A stretch of 64,000 nt of DNA, taken from Lelliottia nimipressuralis. Its GTDB lineage: Bacteria > Pseudomonadota > Gammaproteobacteria > Enterobacterales > Enterobacteriaceae. The notes under the pieces were generated by a model. It saw nothing but the letters and a program-made list of their open reading frames with translations. It was not told where the DNA came from and did no database searches. The stretch spans positions 372,001 to 436,000 of the forward strand of contig NZ_SOMG01000030.1 of the NCBI RefSeq assembly GCF_004402045.1. The letters run 5' to 3'. Both the position numbers and the translations under genes were made by a program. Positions within the stretch are counted from its first letter, which is position 1, and every line of letters begins with the position of its first letter. Of this stretch, positions 36,346-45,600 are shown in pieces.

Positions 36346-37251
36346 ATGAAAAATCTGGAGATACTGAACATTTTTGCTCGCGTGGCGGACATGAAGAGCT
36401 TTACGCTGGCGGCGGAAAGTTTGGGCATTCAGAAAGGACGCGTGTCAATGGTGGTACGCGAGCTTGAACGAGAAGTTGGCGCGACACTGTTGCATCGGAC
36501 AACTCGAACTGTACAACTGACGGAAGATGGGCGGGCTTTTTATTCGCGAGCCCTCGATCTTCTGTCAGCAGCCGAGGAGTTGAAATCAATGTTCTCTCTC
36601 GAGGGCATGTCACTAAGGGGGAGAATACGCGTTGATATGCCGGCGGTATTAGCGCAGAGCGTGGTGATTCCCGCATTGCCGGAGTTGATGGAAGCTCACC
36701 CTGAACTGGAACTTGAGCTTTCAAGCACTGACCGCCGGGTCGATCTGGTTCAGGAAGGATTTGATTGCGTAGTGCGTCTCGGCCCGATTGTTGATGAAAC
36801 GCTTATTGCGCGGCCACTGGGACATCTACGAATGATCAATGCCGCTAGCCCGCGCTATCTTGAACGATTTGGTGTGCCACAGACTATTGATGATCTGATT
36901 AACCAGGGACACAGAATGGTACATTATATTCGCAATTTTGGTTCTAAACCTGACGGTTGGGCGTATCCGACTGAAGATGGCTATAAGTCTCTGATGTTAC
37001 CCGGCGCGGTGAGAGTCAACAGCGTACCGGATTATCATGAGGCAGGACTGGCGGGCTTAGGCTTAATCCAGGGCGGTTATTCCTCGCTCTTACCCCACAT
37101 CAAACGCGGCGCACTGGTTGAAGTTCTGCCGGATTTGCCTCCAGAACCACTCGCTGCTTTTTTTGTCGTCGCGCACAGACGCAATTTGTCGCAGCGGGTC
37201 AGGGCTTTTATGAGCTGGACAGAAGAAATTTTAAAACCTTACTTTGACTAA
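36346..37251 (+). CDS. LysR-family regulator
   Basis: A 301-residue LysR regulator: HTH MKSFTLAAESLGIQKGRVSM, then effector domain (RGRIRVDMPAVLAQSVVIPA). Belongs to the CrgA-like group by its pattern. It faces the DUF1330 gene, with about 150 bases between, and is followed by the VOC gene, suggesting a small detoxification cluster. Confidence 0.86.
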   Translation: MKNLEILNIFARVADMKSFTLAAESLGIQKGRVSMVVRELEREVGATLLHRTTRTVQLTEDGRAFYSRALDLLSAAEELKSMFSLEGMSLRGRIRVDMPAVLAQSVVIPALPELMEAHPELELELSSTDRRVDLVQEGFDCVVRLGPIVDETLIARPLGHLRMINAASPRYLERFGVPQTIDDLINQGHRMVHYIRNFGSKPDGWAYPTEDGYKSLMLPGAVRVNSVPDYHEAGLAGLGLIQGGYSSLLPHIKRGALVEVLPDLPPEPLAAFFVVAHRRNLSQRVRAFMSWTEEILKPYFD

Positions 37252-37305
37252 CTGCAGGAATCATAGCCATTGAGAAAAGTGATTTTCCATAAAGGAGGCG
37301 ATTCC

Positions 37306-37362
37306 ATGCGAATCATGGTAAGGCGGAACCGGGAAATAATTCATTGCTACTCTGAGATATAA
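37306..37362 (+). CDS. Possible 18-residue peptide with strong ribosome site
   Basis: AAAGGAGG at 37291-37298 stands seven bases before an ATG that opens 18 codons (MRIMVRRNREIIHCYSEI) ending TAA at 37362. Nothing like it is recognised and it may be chance. It lies 37 bases before the VOC gene. Confidence 0.2.
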   Translation: MRIMVRRNREIIHCYSEI

Positions 37363-37399
37363 TATTAGTTCAGACAAACAGCAAAAAGGATGTAATAAG

Positions 37400-37825
37400 A
37401 TGCTGACTTATATCACTATAGATACAAATGATCTTCAGCGCTCCGTGGACTTTTATGACGCTATTTTTAACGTTCTTGGCTACTCACGTCAGCCTGCATG
37501 GACAGAAGACTGGGTAATGTGGGGAAATGAAAATAATCCTGATGAGATGTTCAACTTTTGTATTTGTCCTCCTTTTGACCAACAACCCGCAACGGCGGGA
37601 AACGGGACGATGTTCGCATTCAGAGCAGATAACGCGGAACTTGTCAGACGGTTCCATGCTGCTGGCCTCCTTGCGGGAGGGAAAAATGAAGGTGCACCAG
37701 GTACACGAACCGCGTACGGCCCCGACTTTTATGTTGCCTATCTGCGTGATCCTGACGGACATAAGCTGGCATGCGTTTGTCATCCTTATTCTCCTGAAGC
37801 AGATACGTTCGTAGACGAAGAATAG
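37400..37825 (+). CDS. VOC family (glyoxalase/bleomycin resistance-like) protein
   Basis: A 141-residue vicinal-oxygen-chelate protein: MLTYITIDTNDLQRSVDFYD at the N-terminus and YVAYLRDPDGHKLACVCH at the C-terminus. One metal-ligand position in the first half is unclear. Family members bind metals and act on small electrophiles or just bind drugs. AAAAGGATG precedes the start. Confidence 0.82.
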   Translation: MLTYITIDTNDLQRSVDFYDAIFNVLGYSRQPAWTEDWVMWGNENNPDEMFNFCICPPFDQQPATAGNGTMFAFRADNAELVRRFHAAGLLAGGKNEGAPGTRTAYGPDFYVAYLRDPDGHKLACVCHPYSPEADTFVDEE

Positions 37826-37845
37826 TACCGTGACCTGAAAAAAGG

Positions 37846-38090
37846 ATTGTCGTCTTAGGCGCTGGGATTACTGGCGTATCCATCGCATGGCATCTTGCCC
37901 ACCGCGAATTTGGTTATCCTGTTCTTCTTTTACTGATGAGAGCAGGACGGTTTACGTCGCCTCTATGCACCCAGCCGTGACTTGCGCAGCGACGATTGGC
38001 AGACTGGTCTCTGAAGCGTTATGCGACGGTCAGAGCGATGAAATCCCGCTATGTTACCGGCCATCCCGCTTTAGCGGGTTAAAGGGCTGA
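37846..38090 (+). pseudogene. Internally deleted FAD-dependent amino-acid oxidoreductase (DadA-like)
   Basis: The start of the stretch encodes IVVLGAGITGVSIAWHLA, the classic dinucleotide-binding start of a D-amino acid dehydrogenase-type flavoenzyme, in one frame. It stops at 37978. In another frame from about 37968 the DNA encodes HPAVTCAATIGRLVSEAL and DEIPLCYRPSRFSGLK, the conserved C-terminal end of the same family. The roughly 300 middle residues are missing, and no start codon opens the first part. A clear relic. Confidence 0.75.
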
Positions 38091-38294
38091 AATGAGGTTT
38101 CTGATCTTCTCAGCCTTTTCAAAATGGTCCAGTTTCATTTCCATAATCCACCAGTGCGCCACTTCCATAAGCAGTTCAGGCTCGTCATTTTTATTAGCAA
38201 AAAAAGCATAAAACGAGAGCCCAACATTGCTTCCCTTAGAGGCGATTTTTGCATCACAGATCCTGATGATTTTTTCCTTCATTCCCTGCCGCAC
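38079..38294 (-). CDS. Small protein, probable DUF6500 family
   Basis: A 71-residue protein with pattern KEKIIRICDAKIASKG...VGLSFYAFFANKNDEPELLMEVA, which I recall as the DUF6500 family. The GTG at 38294 has GGAG six bases upstream; an ATG four codons later is an alternative. The 3' end overlaps the end of the oxidoreductase relic by 12 bases. Function unknown. Confidence 0.55.
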   Translation of the reverse strand: MRQGMKEKIIRICDAKIASKGSNVGLSFYAFFANKNDEPELLMEVAHWWIMEMKLDHFEKAEKIRNLISAL

Positions 38295-38331
38295 GCCATC
38301 TCCTTACTCTTTTCATTTTCTGACTAAAAAA

Positions 38332-38363
38332 GCCGTAAGCAGTTATCTGCTTACGGCTTACGG
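38332..38363 (-). terminator. Intrinsic terminator of yebG
   Basis: GCCGTAAGCAG (38332-38342) and CTGCTTACGGC (38347-38357) form an 11-bp stem with a TTAT loop. On the minus strand it is followed by TTTTTT (A run 38326-38331). It lies about 30 bases after the yebG stop. Confidence 0.85.
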
Positions 38364-38386
38364 ATCGGTGATGATTTTTCTGACAA

Positions 38387-38704
38387 TCAGGCCGCTTTCA
38401 CAGCTCTGATTTTTTTCGTGTCAGCCCCATCGGATTCTGTTTTATCCGTTGCAGCTGGAGCGTTGAGATCGGGAAGCTTGCTGGTACGCAGAATATGCTG
38501 CACGGTCTCTTTCTGCTCGGCGAGATACAGTCCAAGATTTTCAGCCTGCGTTTCATCCATCGGCATTCCGCTTTGCAACAGCCAGTCGGTGAACGCGTCT
38601 GCCATATCGAGCAGCTTGTCGTGAGCGTCAGCCTCTTTCTTACTGGCAAATGTCATTTTCTCTTCACCTTTTCTTACGACAACAAATTTTGTTTCAACAG
38701 CCAT
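38387..38704 (-). CDS. yebG: SOS-inducible protein YebG
   Basis: A 105-residue protein aligned with E. coli YebG (MAVETKFVVVRKGEEKM, SKKEADAHDKLLDMADAF, LAEQKETVQHIL), with a Lys/Ala-rich tail. YebG is induced by DNA damage. The ATG at 38704 matches the E. coli start and follows a perfect LexA site. In E. coli the gene stands beside purT; here it sits in accessory DNA, either relocated or an extra copy. Confidence 0.88.
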   Translation of the reverse strand: MAVETKFVVVRKGEEKMTFASKKEADAHDKLLDMADAFTDWLLQSGMPMDETQAENLGLYLAEQKETVQHILRTSKLPDLNAPAATDKTESDGADTKKIRAVKAA

Positions 38705-38719
38705 TATGCGCACCTCATA

Positions 38720-38735
38720 CTGTAATTATATACAG
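38720..38735 (-). promoter_or_regulatory. LexA box of yebG
   Basis: CTGTAATTATATACAG, an exact CTG-N10-CAG SOS box with AT-rich core, 15 bases before the yebG start codon. The extended context (TACTGT...ACAGTA) also fits. Confidence 0.9.
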
Positions 38736-38781
38736 TATAACAGTTCCGGATGTATTTTGCAGCTAAAAAATGCTCACATTT

Positions 38782-39762
38782 CTAGCGAGCAGGGGGCGCA
38801 TTCGAAAACCGTGCGCCGATCGCATCACGCTCATAGCCCTGCGGCTGCGTCAGTATCTGGTATAAATCAGGACGGCGACCGTGGATCCAGCGGCGCCCGG
38901 TGCTCATAGCGAGCAGGCTTAAATCCAGCTCGGCGCTCACCATCGCATCTTCCGCTGCCCAGGTTTCACTCACGATCCTTCCATAAGGGTCGAGGATCAT
39001 CGCATTGCCTGTGCGCACTTCGTCGTCATCGGCACCGACGCCGTTGCTGAAGAGGACAAATACTCCGTTGTCATGCGCGCGGGCAGGCAGCCAGCGCATG
39101 AGCCATTCCCGACCGCTTGGGCCTTTGAATGCGGCCGTAATCTCTTCCTTGCGCGTTTCCCGCTCTTCCCAGAGCGCGAGCGGAATTGGCTTCATTGCGT
39201 GAGGACTGCGGGAATCGGTACCGCCTGTTTGATGCGGCGCGAGAAGAATATCCGCACCCAGCAGCGCCGTCGCGCGCACATTTTCGACCAGATTATTGTC
39301 CCAGCAAATCAGGATACCGACCTTCACTCCCCAGGGCGTATCAAAAACGGTAAAGCGGTCCCCGCTGCTGATGGCCGGATGTTCAAAAGCATGGAGTTTA
39401 CGATGCGTATGCATTGAGCCGTCCGGCATACAGGCAACATACGCATTGTAGAGGCGGCCATCGTCGGCTCGTTCAATAAGCCCGGCGCCAATCAGCATTT
39501 GATGTTTGATTGCCAGAGAGCGGATTAACGTCAGGGAAGGGCTGTCAGCAATCGGTTCGGCCAGCGCAGACACCTCCGCTGCGGTGAGCTTAGGGACATG
39601 CCAGTAGCCAGTGATACACATTTCAGGGAAGGTGAGAATGTTCACCTGCTCAAGCGCTGCCTGTTCAATAAATTTCTCCATGATCAGCAGGTTGTATTTT
39701 TTGTTATTGGCCTGATGCTGAAACTGTACGGTTGCAGCCTTTAAGAATTCAGGTTCGTTCAT
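38782..39762 (-). CDS. Nitrilase/carbon-nitrogen hydrolase family protein
   Basis: A 326-residue CN hydrolase. The triad is complete: Glu47 (TFPEMC), Lys122 (THRKLHAFE) and Cys153 (LICWDNN). It cleaves non-peptide C-N bonds, amidase or nitrilase. The divergent LysR gene starts 101 bases away and likely controls it. Confidence 0.88.
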   Translation of the reverse strand: MNEPEFLKAATVQFQHQANNKKYNLLIMEKFIEQAALEQVNILTFPEMCITGYWHVPKLTAAEVSALAEPIADSPSLTLIRSLAIKHQMLIGAGLIERADDGRLYNAYVACMPDGSMHTHRKLHAFEHPAISSGDRFTVFDTPWGVKVGILICWDNNLVENVRATALLGADILLAPHQTGGTDSRSPHAMKPIPLALWEERETRKEEITAAFKGPSGREWLMRWLPARAHDNGVFVLFSNGVGADDDEVRTGNAMILDPYGRIVSETWAAEDAMVSAELDLSLLAMSTGRRWIHGRRPDLYQILTQPQGYERDAIGARFSNAPPAR

Positions 39763-39862
39763 GGTGCGTCTCCGGTTGTTATCGAAACTGAATTACATAA
39801 CGATTACCAATAACTGTATAATCAAAATATTTCTGATTTCGATAACCATCTGGAATGAAAAA

Positions 39863-40747
39863 ATGAACACCCGGTTGCTCAAAGCCTTTTTGATGCTGGC
39901 TGAAAAAGGAAATTATGCCGATGCGGCGCGAGCGCTGTTTATCTCGCAACCGGCATTGACCAAACAGATAAATCTCCTCGAATCTCAGGTGAATATGTCT
40001 TTGTTTTCACGAGGACGTCACGGCGCAATACTGACGGCCGGCGGCAGGCGTTTGCTGCCAGAGGCTGAAAAAGTGGTCAGGCAAACCCAGCTATTTATGC
40101 AGCATGCTGAGCGAGTATCAAAGGGGGTTGAGGGGCATATTTCCGTCGGGTTCGGTCTTTCAAGCTTTTATCTGGCACCGCGCTGTATCGCTGACTTTCG
40201 CCGGGACTACCCGGGAGTCGAGATGTCCTTGACGGATCTGCCTTCCTTCCAGCAGTACGCGCTTTTGCAAAATGATGAGCTTCAGGTGGGTTTTGTCAGG
40301 GTTCCTCCCCCAGTGGCGCTTGAATACTTGCCGTTATTTACCGATCGGCTGGTTCTGGTTGCGCCCGCCGCGTCGCCGACAATGTCGGCCGCTGAGTGGC
40401 TAACGCAACGGCCTCTGCTGCGGCTGTATGATGAGCGAGGGAGGGGGTTAAATGCGCAAATTGACCGCTTCCTGCATGACAACGGTCTTTTCATCTCATC
40501 AACTCAGCTGACTGATGATATCCAAACTATCGTCGCGATGGTGATTGCGGGCATCGGCGTTGCCATTCTGCCCACCAGCGTGACGCATATCGCGCCGCCG
40601 GAACTGGTGATGATTTCGTTAACGGGGGAGTCAATAAGCTGGAAGGTGGGCATCGCCTGGGACGCAGGCAAAGAAGATGTCATCCGTGACAACTTTATTG
40701 CCAGCATACGTAAGGGCATTTCCGCTGATGCGGGGAATGATGACTGA
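39863..40747 (+). CDS. LysR-family regulator next to the nitrilase
   Basis: A 294-residue LysR regulator with HTH NYADAARALFISQPALTKQI and effector domain from about residue 92 (HISVGFGLSSFYLAPR). The ATG at 39863 is taken; an upstream frame start at 39761 would overlap the nitrilase gene. It resembles the BenM/CatM-type group. Expected to regulate the nitrilase. Confidence 0.86.
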   Translation: MNTRLLKAFLMLAEKGNYADAARALFISQPALTKQINLLESQVNMSLFSRGRHGAILTAGGRRLLPEAEKVVRQTQLFMQHAERVSKGVEGHISVGFGLSSFYLAPRCIADFRRDYPGVEMSLTDLPSFQQYALLQNDELQVGFVRVPPPVALEYLPLFTDRLVLVAPAASPTMSAAEWLTQRPLLRLYDERGRGLNAQIDRFLHDNGLFISSTQLTDDIQTIVAMVIAGIGVAILPTSVTHIAPPELVMISLTGESISWKVGIAWDAGKEDVIRDNFIASIRKGISADAGNDD

Positions 40748-40769
40748 GGGCACCATCCCGCACGGCACA

Positions 40770-41132
40770 CTACCTGGATTGCTGGCGCAACGGTTGCGTT
40801 TCCGGGCCACTTATACTGCGCCGCCATGCACCAGGCGCCTGACCATACTGACGCTTAAAGCTGCGGTTGAAGGACTGCTGTGAGTCAAAGCCCAGCGCGA
40901 TCGCCACGTTAAGAATCGGCTCATCGCTGTGGGTTAAGCGCTCGACCGATTTTTGCAGCTTTTGCGCGCGAATATAGCCGGCGAGGGGATAGCCCGTATG
41001 TTCTTTGAACAGCCGCTGGAGGTGCCATTTTGAATAGCCGGATCGCCTGGCGACGGACTCAATGTCCAGACGGCTGTCCAGGTTGTTGTCGATCCAGTCG
41101 AGTAAATCATGCATAAATGCGCCAGTGTTCAT
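40770..41132 (-). CDS. rarA: AraC-family activator RarA
   Basis: A 120-residue AraC/XylS regulator made of just the DNA-binding unit: first HTH LDIESVARRSGYSKWHLQRLF, second ILNVAIALGFDSQQSFNRSF. Placement divergent from oqxAB and sequence fit RarA of Klebsiella/Enterobacter, a MarA-like activator of oqxAB and acrAB. The ATG at 41132 follows GGGGGTAACC. The longer frame to 41258 is rejected. Confidence 0.9.
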   Translation of the reverse strand: MNTGAFMHDLLDWIDNNLDSRLDIESVARRSGYSKWHLQRLFKEHTGYPLAGYIRAQKLQKSVERLTHSDEPILNVAIALGFDSQQSFNRSFKRQYGQAPGAWRRSISGPETQPLRQQSR

Positions 41133-41278
41133 CTGGTTACCCCCACGCAGCATATCTAAAAGTATCTTTGTCTGTTGCATTAAAAGGTGGCGCGTTTTTG
41201 TATTAATTGCAAGTTTTATTGTTGCATTTAAATTCTTGACCGAAACGGGTCTTTTCACATTGGCTCAAATAGCACATA

Positions 41279-41303
41279 AAGTGCAACAATTATTCTTGCA
41301 CTT
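41279..41303. promoter_or_regulatory. Palindrome in rarA-oqxA intergenic region
   Basis: AAGTGCAA (41279-41286) and TTGCACTT (41296-41303) face each other around a 9-base spacer. It lies about 165 bases before oqxA and 147 before rarA, inside the 336-base region shared by the two promoters. It could be an operator for OqxR or another dimeric repressor; no published site was compared. Two near-direct repeats TGTTGCATT (about 41173 and 41219) also occur in this region. Confidence 0.4.
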
Positions 41304-41468
41304 AGTTAAGCGCCTTCCTACAATCGCCGCGATAGTGTATTCGCAACTGTTACAGTTTTGTGGCGATGAACGACACAAATGGCCTTAAGCCAGCTACCGG
41401 ACAAAGGAAGTGGCGCGGTGTCTCCTGCTGCGTCTTGCCCGGCGGCTACCAATACCGGAATAAAAATA

Positions 41469-42644
41469 ATGAGCCTGCAAAAAACCTGGGGTAACTTTCA
41501 ACTGAGCGCGCTGGGGGTGATGTTGCTCTCCGTGCTGCTCGTCGGGTGTGATAACAGCGTCGCGCAAAACGCCGCGCCACCTGCGCCCGCCGTCAGTGCC
41601 GCTGACGTGGTTGTGAAATCTATTAGCCAGTGGGATAGCTTTAACGGTCGGATTGAAGCGGTGGAGAGCGTTCAGCTACGTCCGCGCGTGTCCGGCTACA
41701 TTGATAAAGTGAATTACACCGACGGCCAGGAAGTGAAGAAGGGCGAGGTGCTGTTCACCATTGATGACAGAACCTATCGCGCCGCGCTGGAACAGGCGCA
41801 GGCGAACCTGGCGAGAGCCAAAACGCAGGCCAGCCTGGCGCAAAGTGAGGCTAACCGTACCGATAAGCTGATCAATACTCACCTGGTCTCACGGGAAGAG
41901 TGGGAGCAGCGTCGCTCGGCCGCCGTTCAGGCGCAGGCCGACATTCGCGCCGCGCAGGCGGCAGTTGACGCGGCTCAGCTCAACCTGGACTTCACCAAAG
42001 TGACCGCGCCTATCGATGGTCGCGCCAGCCGGGCGTTGATCACCAGCGGGAATCTGGTCACCGCGGGCGACACTGCCAGCGTCCTCACCACGCTGGTCTC
42101 GCAGAAGACGGTGTACGTCTACTTTGACGTGGACGAGTCAACCTACCTTCACTATCAAAACCTTGCCCGCAGCGGGCAGGGAGCGTCCAGCAATCACACG
42201 GCGCTGCCGGTTGAGATTGGCCTGACGGGCGAGGAGGGCTACCCCCATCAGGGCAAAGTGGACTTCCTTGATAATCAGCTCACGCCGAGCACCGGGACGA
42301 TCCGCATGCGCGCGCTGCTCGATAACGCGCAGCGTCAGTTCACGCCGGGACTGTTTGCCCGCGTGCGCCTGCCGGGCAGCGCGGAATTTAAAGCCACGCT
42401 TGTCGACGATAAGGCAGTGCTGACCGATCAGGATCGTAAATACGTCTATATCGTGGATAAAGAGGGGAAAGCGCAGCGCCGCGACATTACGCCGGGGCGT
42501 CTGGCTGACGGTTTACGCATCGTGCGGCAGGGGCTGAACCCTGGCGATAAAGTCATCGTCGATGGTTTACAAAAAGTGTTTATGCCGGGTATGCCGGTTA
42601 ACGCGAAAACCGTTGCTATGACCGCCAGCGCCGCCCTCAACTGA
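41469..42644 (+). CDS. oqxA: RND efflux adaptor OqxA
   Basis: A 391-residue adaptor, the length of known OqxA, with a lipobox at Cys27 (VLLVGC). The coiled hairpin (about 105-170), barrel-sandwich (VSGYIDKVNYTDGQEVKKGE) and the VDESTYLHYQNLARSGQG stretch match OqxA. Together with OqxB and TolC it exports quinolones, chloramphenicol, quinoxalines and nitrofurantoin. The ATG at 41469 is the family start; the 90 bases of open frame before it are promoter/leader. Confidence 0.96.
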   Translation: MSLQKTWGNFQLSALGVMLLSVLLVGCDNSVAQNAAPPAPAVSAADVVVKSISQWDSFNGRIEAVESVQLRPRVSGYIDKVNYTDGQEVKKGEVLFTIDDRTYRAALEQAQANLARAKTQASLAQSEANRTDKLINTHLVSREEWEQRRSAAVQAQADIRAAQAAVDAAQLNLDFTKVTAPIDGRASRALITSGNLVTAGDTASVLTTLVSQKTVYVYFDVDESTYLHYQNLARSGQGASSNHTALPVEIGLTGEEGYPHQGKVDFLDNQLTPSTGTIRMRALLDNAQRQFTPGLFARVRLPGSAEFKATLVDDKAVLTDQDRKYVYIVDKEGKAQRRDITPGRLADGLRIVRQGLNPGDKVIVDGLQKVFMPGMPVNAKTVAMTASAALN

Positions 42645-42668
42645 TCCCTTGACCTGAGAATCCAACCC

Positions 42669-45600
42669 ATGGACTTTTCCCGTTTTTTCATCGACAGGCC
42701 GATTTTTGCCGCCGTCCTGTCGATTCTGATTTTTATCACAGGATTAATCGCCATCCCGCTGCTGCCGGTAAGCGAATATCCTGACGTCGTGCCGCCAAGC
42801 GTGCAGGTGCGCGCAGAGTACCCGGGCGCCAACCCGAAAGTGATTGCCGAGACCGTGGCGACGCCGCTGGAAGAGGCGATCAATGGCGTTGAGAACATGA
42901 TGTACATGAAGTCCGTCGCGGGCTCGGACGGCGTGCTGGTGACCACCGTCACCTTCCGTCCGGGGACTGACCCGGATCAGGCGCAGGTTCAGGTGCAAAA
43001 CCGCGTCGCGCAGGCCGAGGCGCGTCTGCCGGAAGACGTGCGGCGTCTGGGCATTACCACCCAGAAACAGTCGCCGACGCTGACGCTGGTGGTACATCTG
43101 TTTTCGCCAAACGGTAAATACGACTCCCTGTACATGCGTAACTACGCCACGCTGAAAGTGAAGGACGAGCTGGCGCGTCTGCCCGGCGTCGGCCAGATTC
43201 AGATCTTTGGCTCCGGCGAATACGCGATGCGCGTCTGGCTGGACCCAAACAAGGTGGCGGCGCGCGGGCTGACGGCCTCGGACGTGGTGACGGCGATGCA
43301 GGAGCAGAACGTGCAGGTGTCCGCTGGGCAGCTTGGCGCCGAGCCGCTGCCGAAAGAGAGCGATTTCCTGATCTCCATTAACGCTCAGGGGCGTCTGCAT
43401 ACCGAAGAAGAGTTTGGCAATATTGTCCTGAAAACAACGCAGGACGGTACGGTCGTTCGCCTGCGCGACGTGGCGCGTATCGAAATGGGCTCCGGCAGCT
43501 ATGCGCTGCGCTCCCAGCTCAACAATAAAGATGCGGTCGGGATTGGTATCTTCCAGTCACCGGGGGCGAACGCCATCGATTTGTCTAACGCGGTGCGCGC
43601 CAAAATGGACGAACTGTCCACGCGTTTCCCGGCGGATATGAAGTGGGCGGCACCTTACGATCCAACCGTGTTTGTGCGCGACTCCATCCGTGCCGTCGTG
43701 CAAACGCTGCTGGAAGCGGTGGTGCTGGTCGTGCTGGTGGTGATTCTGTTCCTGCAAACCTGGCGTGCGTCGATCATTCCGCTGATCGCGGTGCCGGTTT
43801 CGGTGGTGGGGACCTTCAGCATTCTCTACCTGCTGGGCTTCTCGCTGAATACCCTGAGCCTGTTCGGGCTGGTGTTGGCCATCGGTATCGTGGTGGATGA
43901 CGCCATTGTGGTGGTGGAAAACGTCGAGCGAAATATCGAAGAGGGGCTTGCGCCGCTTGCGGCGGCGCATCAGGCGATGCGTGAAGTGTCCGGGCCGATT
44001 ATCGCGATTGCGCTGGTGCTGTGCGCGGTGTTTGTCCCGATGGCGTTTCTCTCGGGCGTGACCGGCCAGTTCTACAAGCAGTTTGCGGTGACGATCGCCA
44101 TCTCCACGGTGATTTCCGCCATCAACTCGCTGACGCTTTCGCCGGCGCTGGCGGCCCTGCTGTTAAAGCCGCATGGCGCGCCGAAAGATTTTCCGACCCG
44201 GCTTATCGACCGTCTGTTCGGCTGGCTTTTCCGTCCGTTTAACCGCTTTTTCCACCGCAGTTCGAGCGGCTATCAGGGGCTGGTGGGCAAAACGCTTGGA
44301 CGTCGCGGCTCAGTGTTTGTCGTTTATCTGCTGCTGCTTTGTGCGGCAGGCGTGATGTTTAAAGCGGTACCGGGCGGGTTTATTCCGACACAGGACAAGC
44401 TGTACCTGATCGGCGGCGTGAAAATGCCGGAAGGTTCTTCCCTGGCGCGTACCGACGCGGTGATCCGCAAAATGAGCGAAATCGGGATGAATACCGAGGG
44501 CGTGGACTATGCGGTCGCGTTTCCGGGGCTGAATGCGCTGCAGTTCACCAACACGCCGAATACCGGGACGGTCTTCTTTGGCCTGAAGCCGTTCGACCAG
44601 CGTAAACATTCTGCTGCGGAAATAAACGCGGAGATTAACGCGAAAATCGCGCAAATCCAGGAGGGCTTTGGCTTCTCCATCCTGCCGCCGCCGATTTTAG
44701 GGCTGGGGCAGGGGTCGGGCTATTCCCTGTACATTCAGGATCGCGCCGGTCTGGGCTATGGCGCGCTGCAAAACGCGGTGAACACCATGTCCGGGGCGAT
44801 TATGCAGACGCCGGGGATGCATTTCCCGATCTCGACCTACCAGGCTAACGTGCCGCAGCTGGACGTGCAGGTTGATCGCGATAAGGCGAAAGCGCAGGGC
44901 GTGTCGCTGACCGATCTCTTCGGTACGCTGCAAACCTATCTGGGCTCGTCGTACGTGAATGACTTCAACCAGTTCGGGCGTACCTGGCGCGTGATGGCCC
45001 AGGCAGACGGACAGTTCCGCGACAGCGTGGAAGACATTGCGAACTTGCGTACCCGTAATAACCAGGGCGAAATGGTACCGATTGGCAGTATGGTGAAAAT
45101 CAGTACTACCTACGGGCCGGACCCGGTGATTCGCTACAATGGCTACCCGGCGGCGGACCTGATTGGCGATGCCGACCCGCGCATGCTCTCGTCCACGCAG
45201 GCGATGACGCAGCTCGAAGGCATGTCTAAGCAGATCCTGCCGAACGGGATGAATATTGAATGGACGGACCTGAGCTTCCAGCAGGCCACGCAGGGCAATA
45301 CGGCGCTGATCGTCTTCCCGGTCGCGGTACTGCTGGCGTTCCTGGTGCTGGCGGCGCTGTACGAAAGCTGGACGCTGCCGCTGGCGGTGATCCTTATCGT
45401 GCCGATGACGATGCTCTCCGCGCTGTTTGGCGTCTGGTTGACCGGTGGCGATAACAACGTGTTCGTGCAGGTGGGGCTGGTGGTACTGATGGGGCTGGCC
45501 TGTAAAAACGCCATTCTTATCGTGGAGTTTGCCCGTGAGCTGGAAATTCAGGGCAAAGGCATCATGGAGGCCGCGCTGGAGGCGTGTCGCCTGCGTTTAC

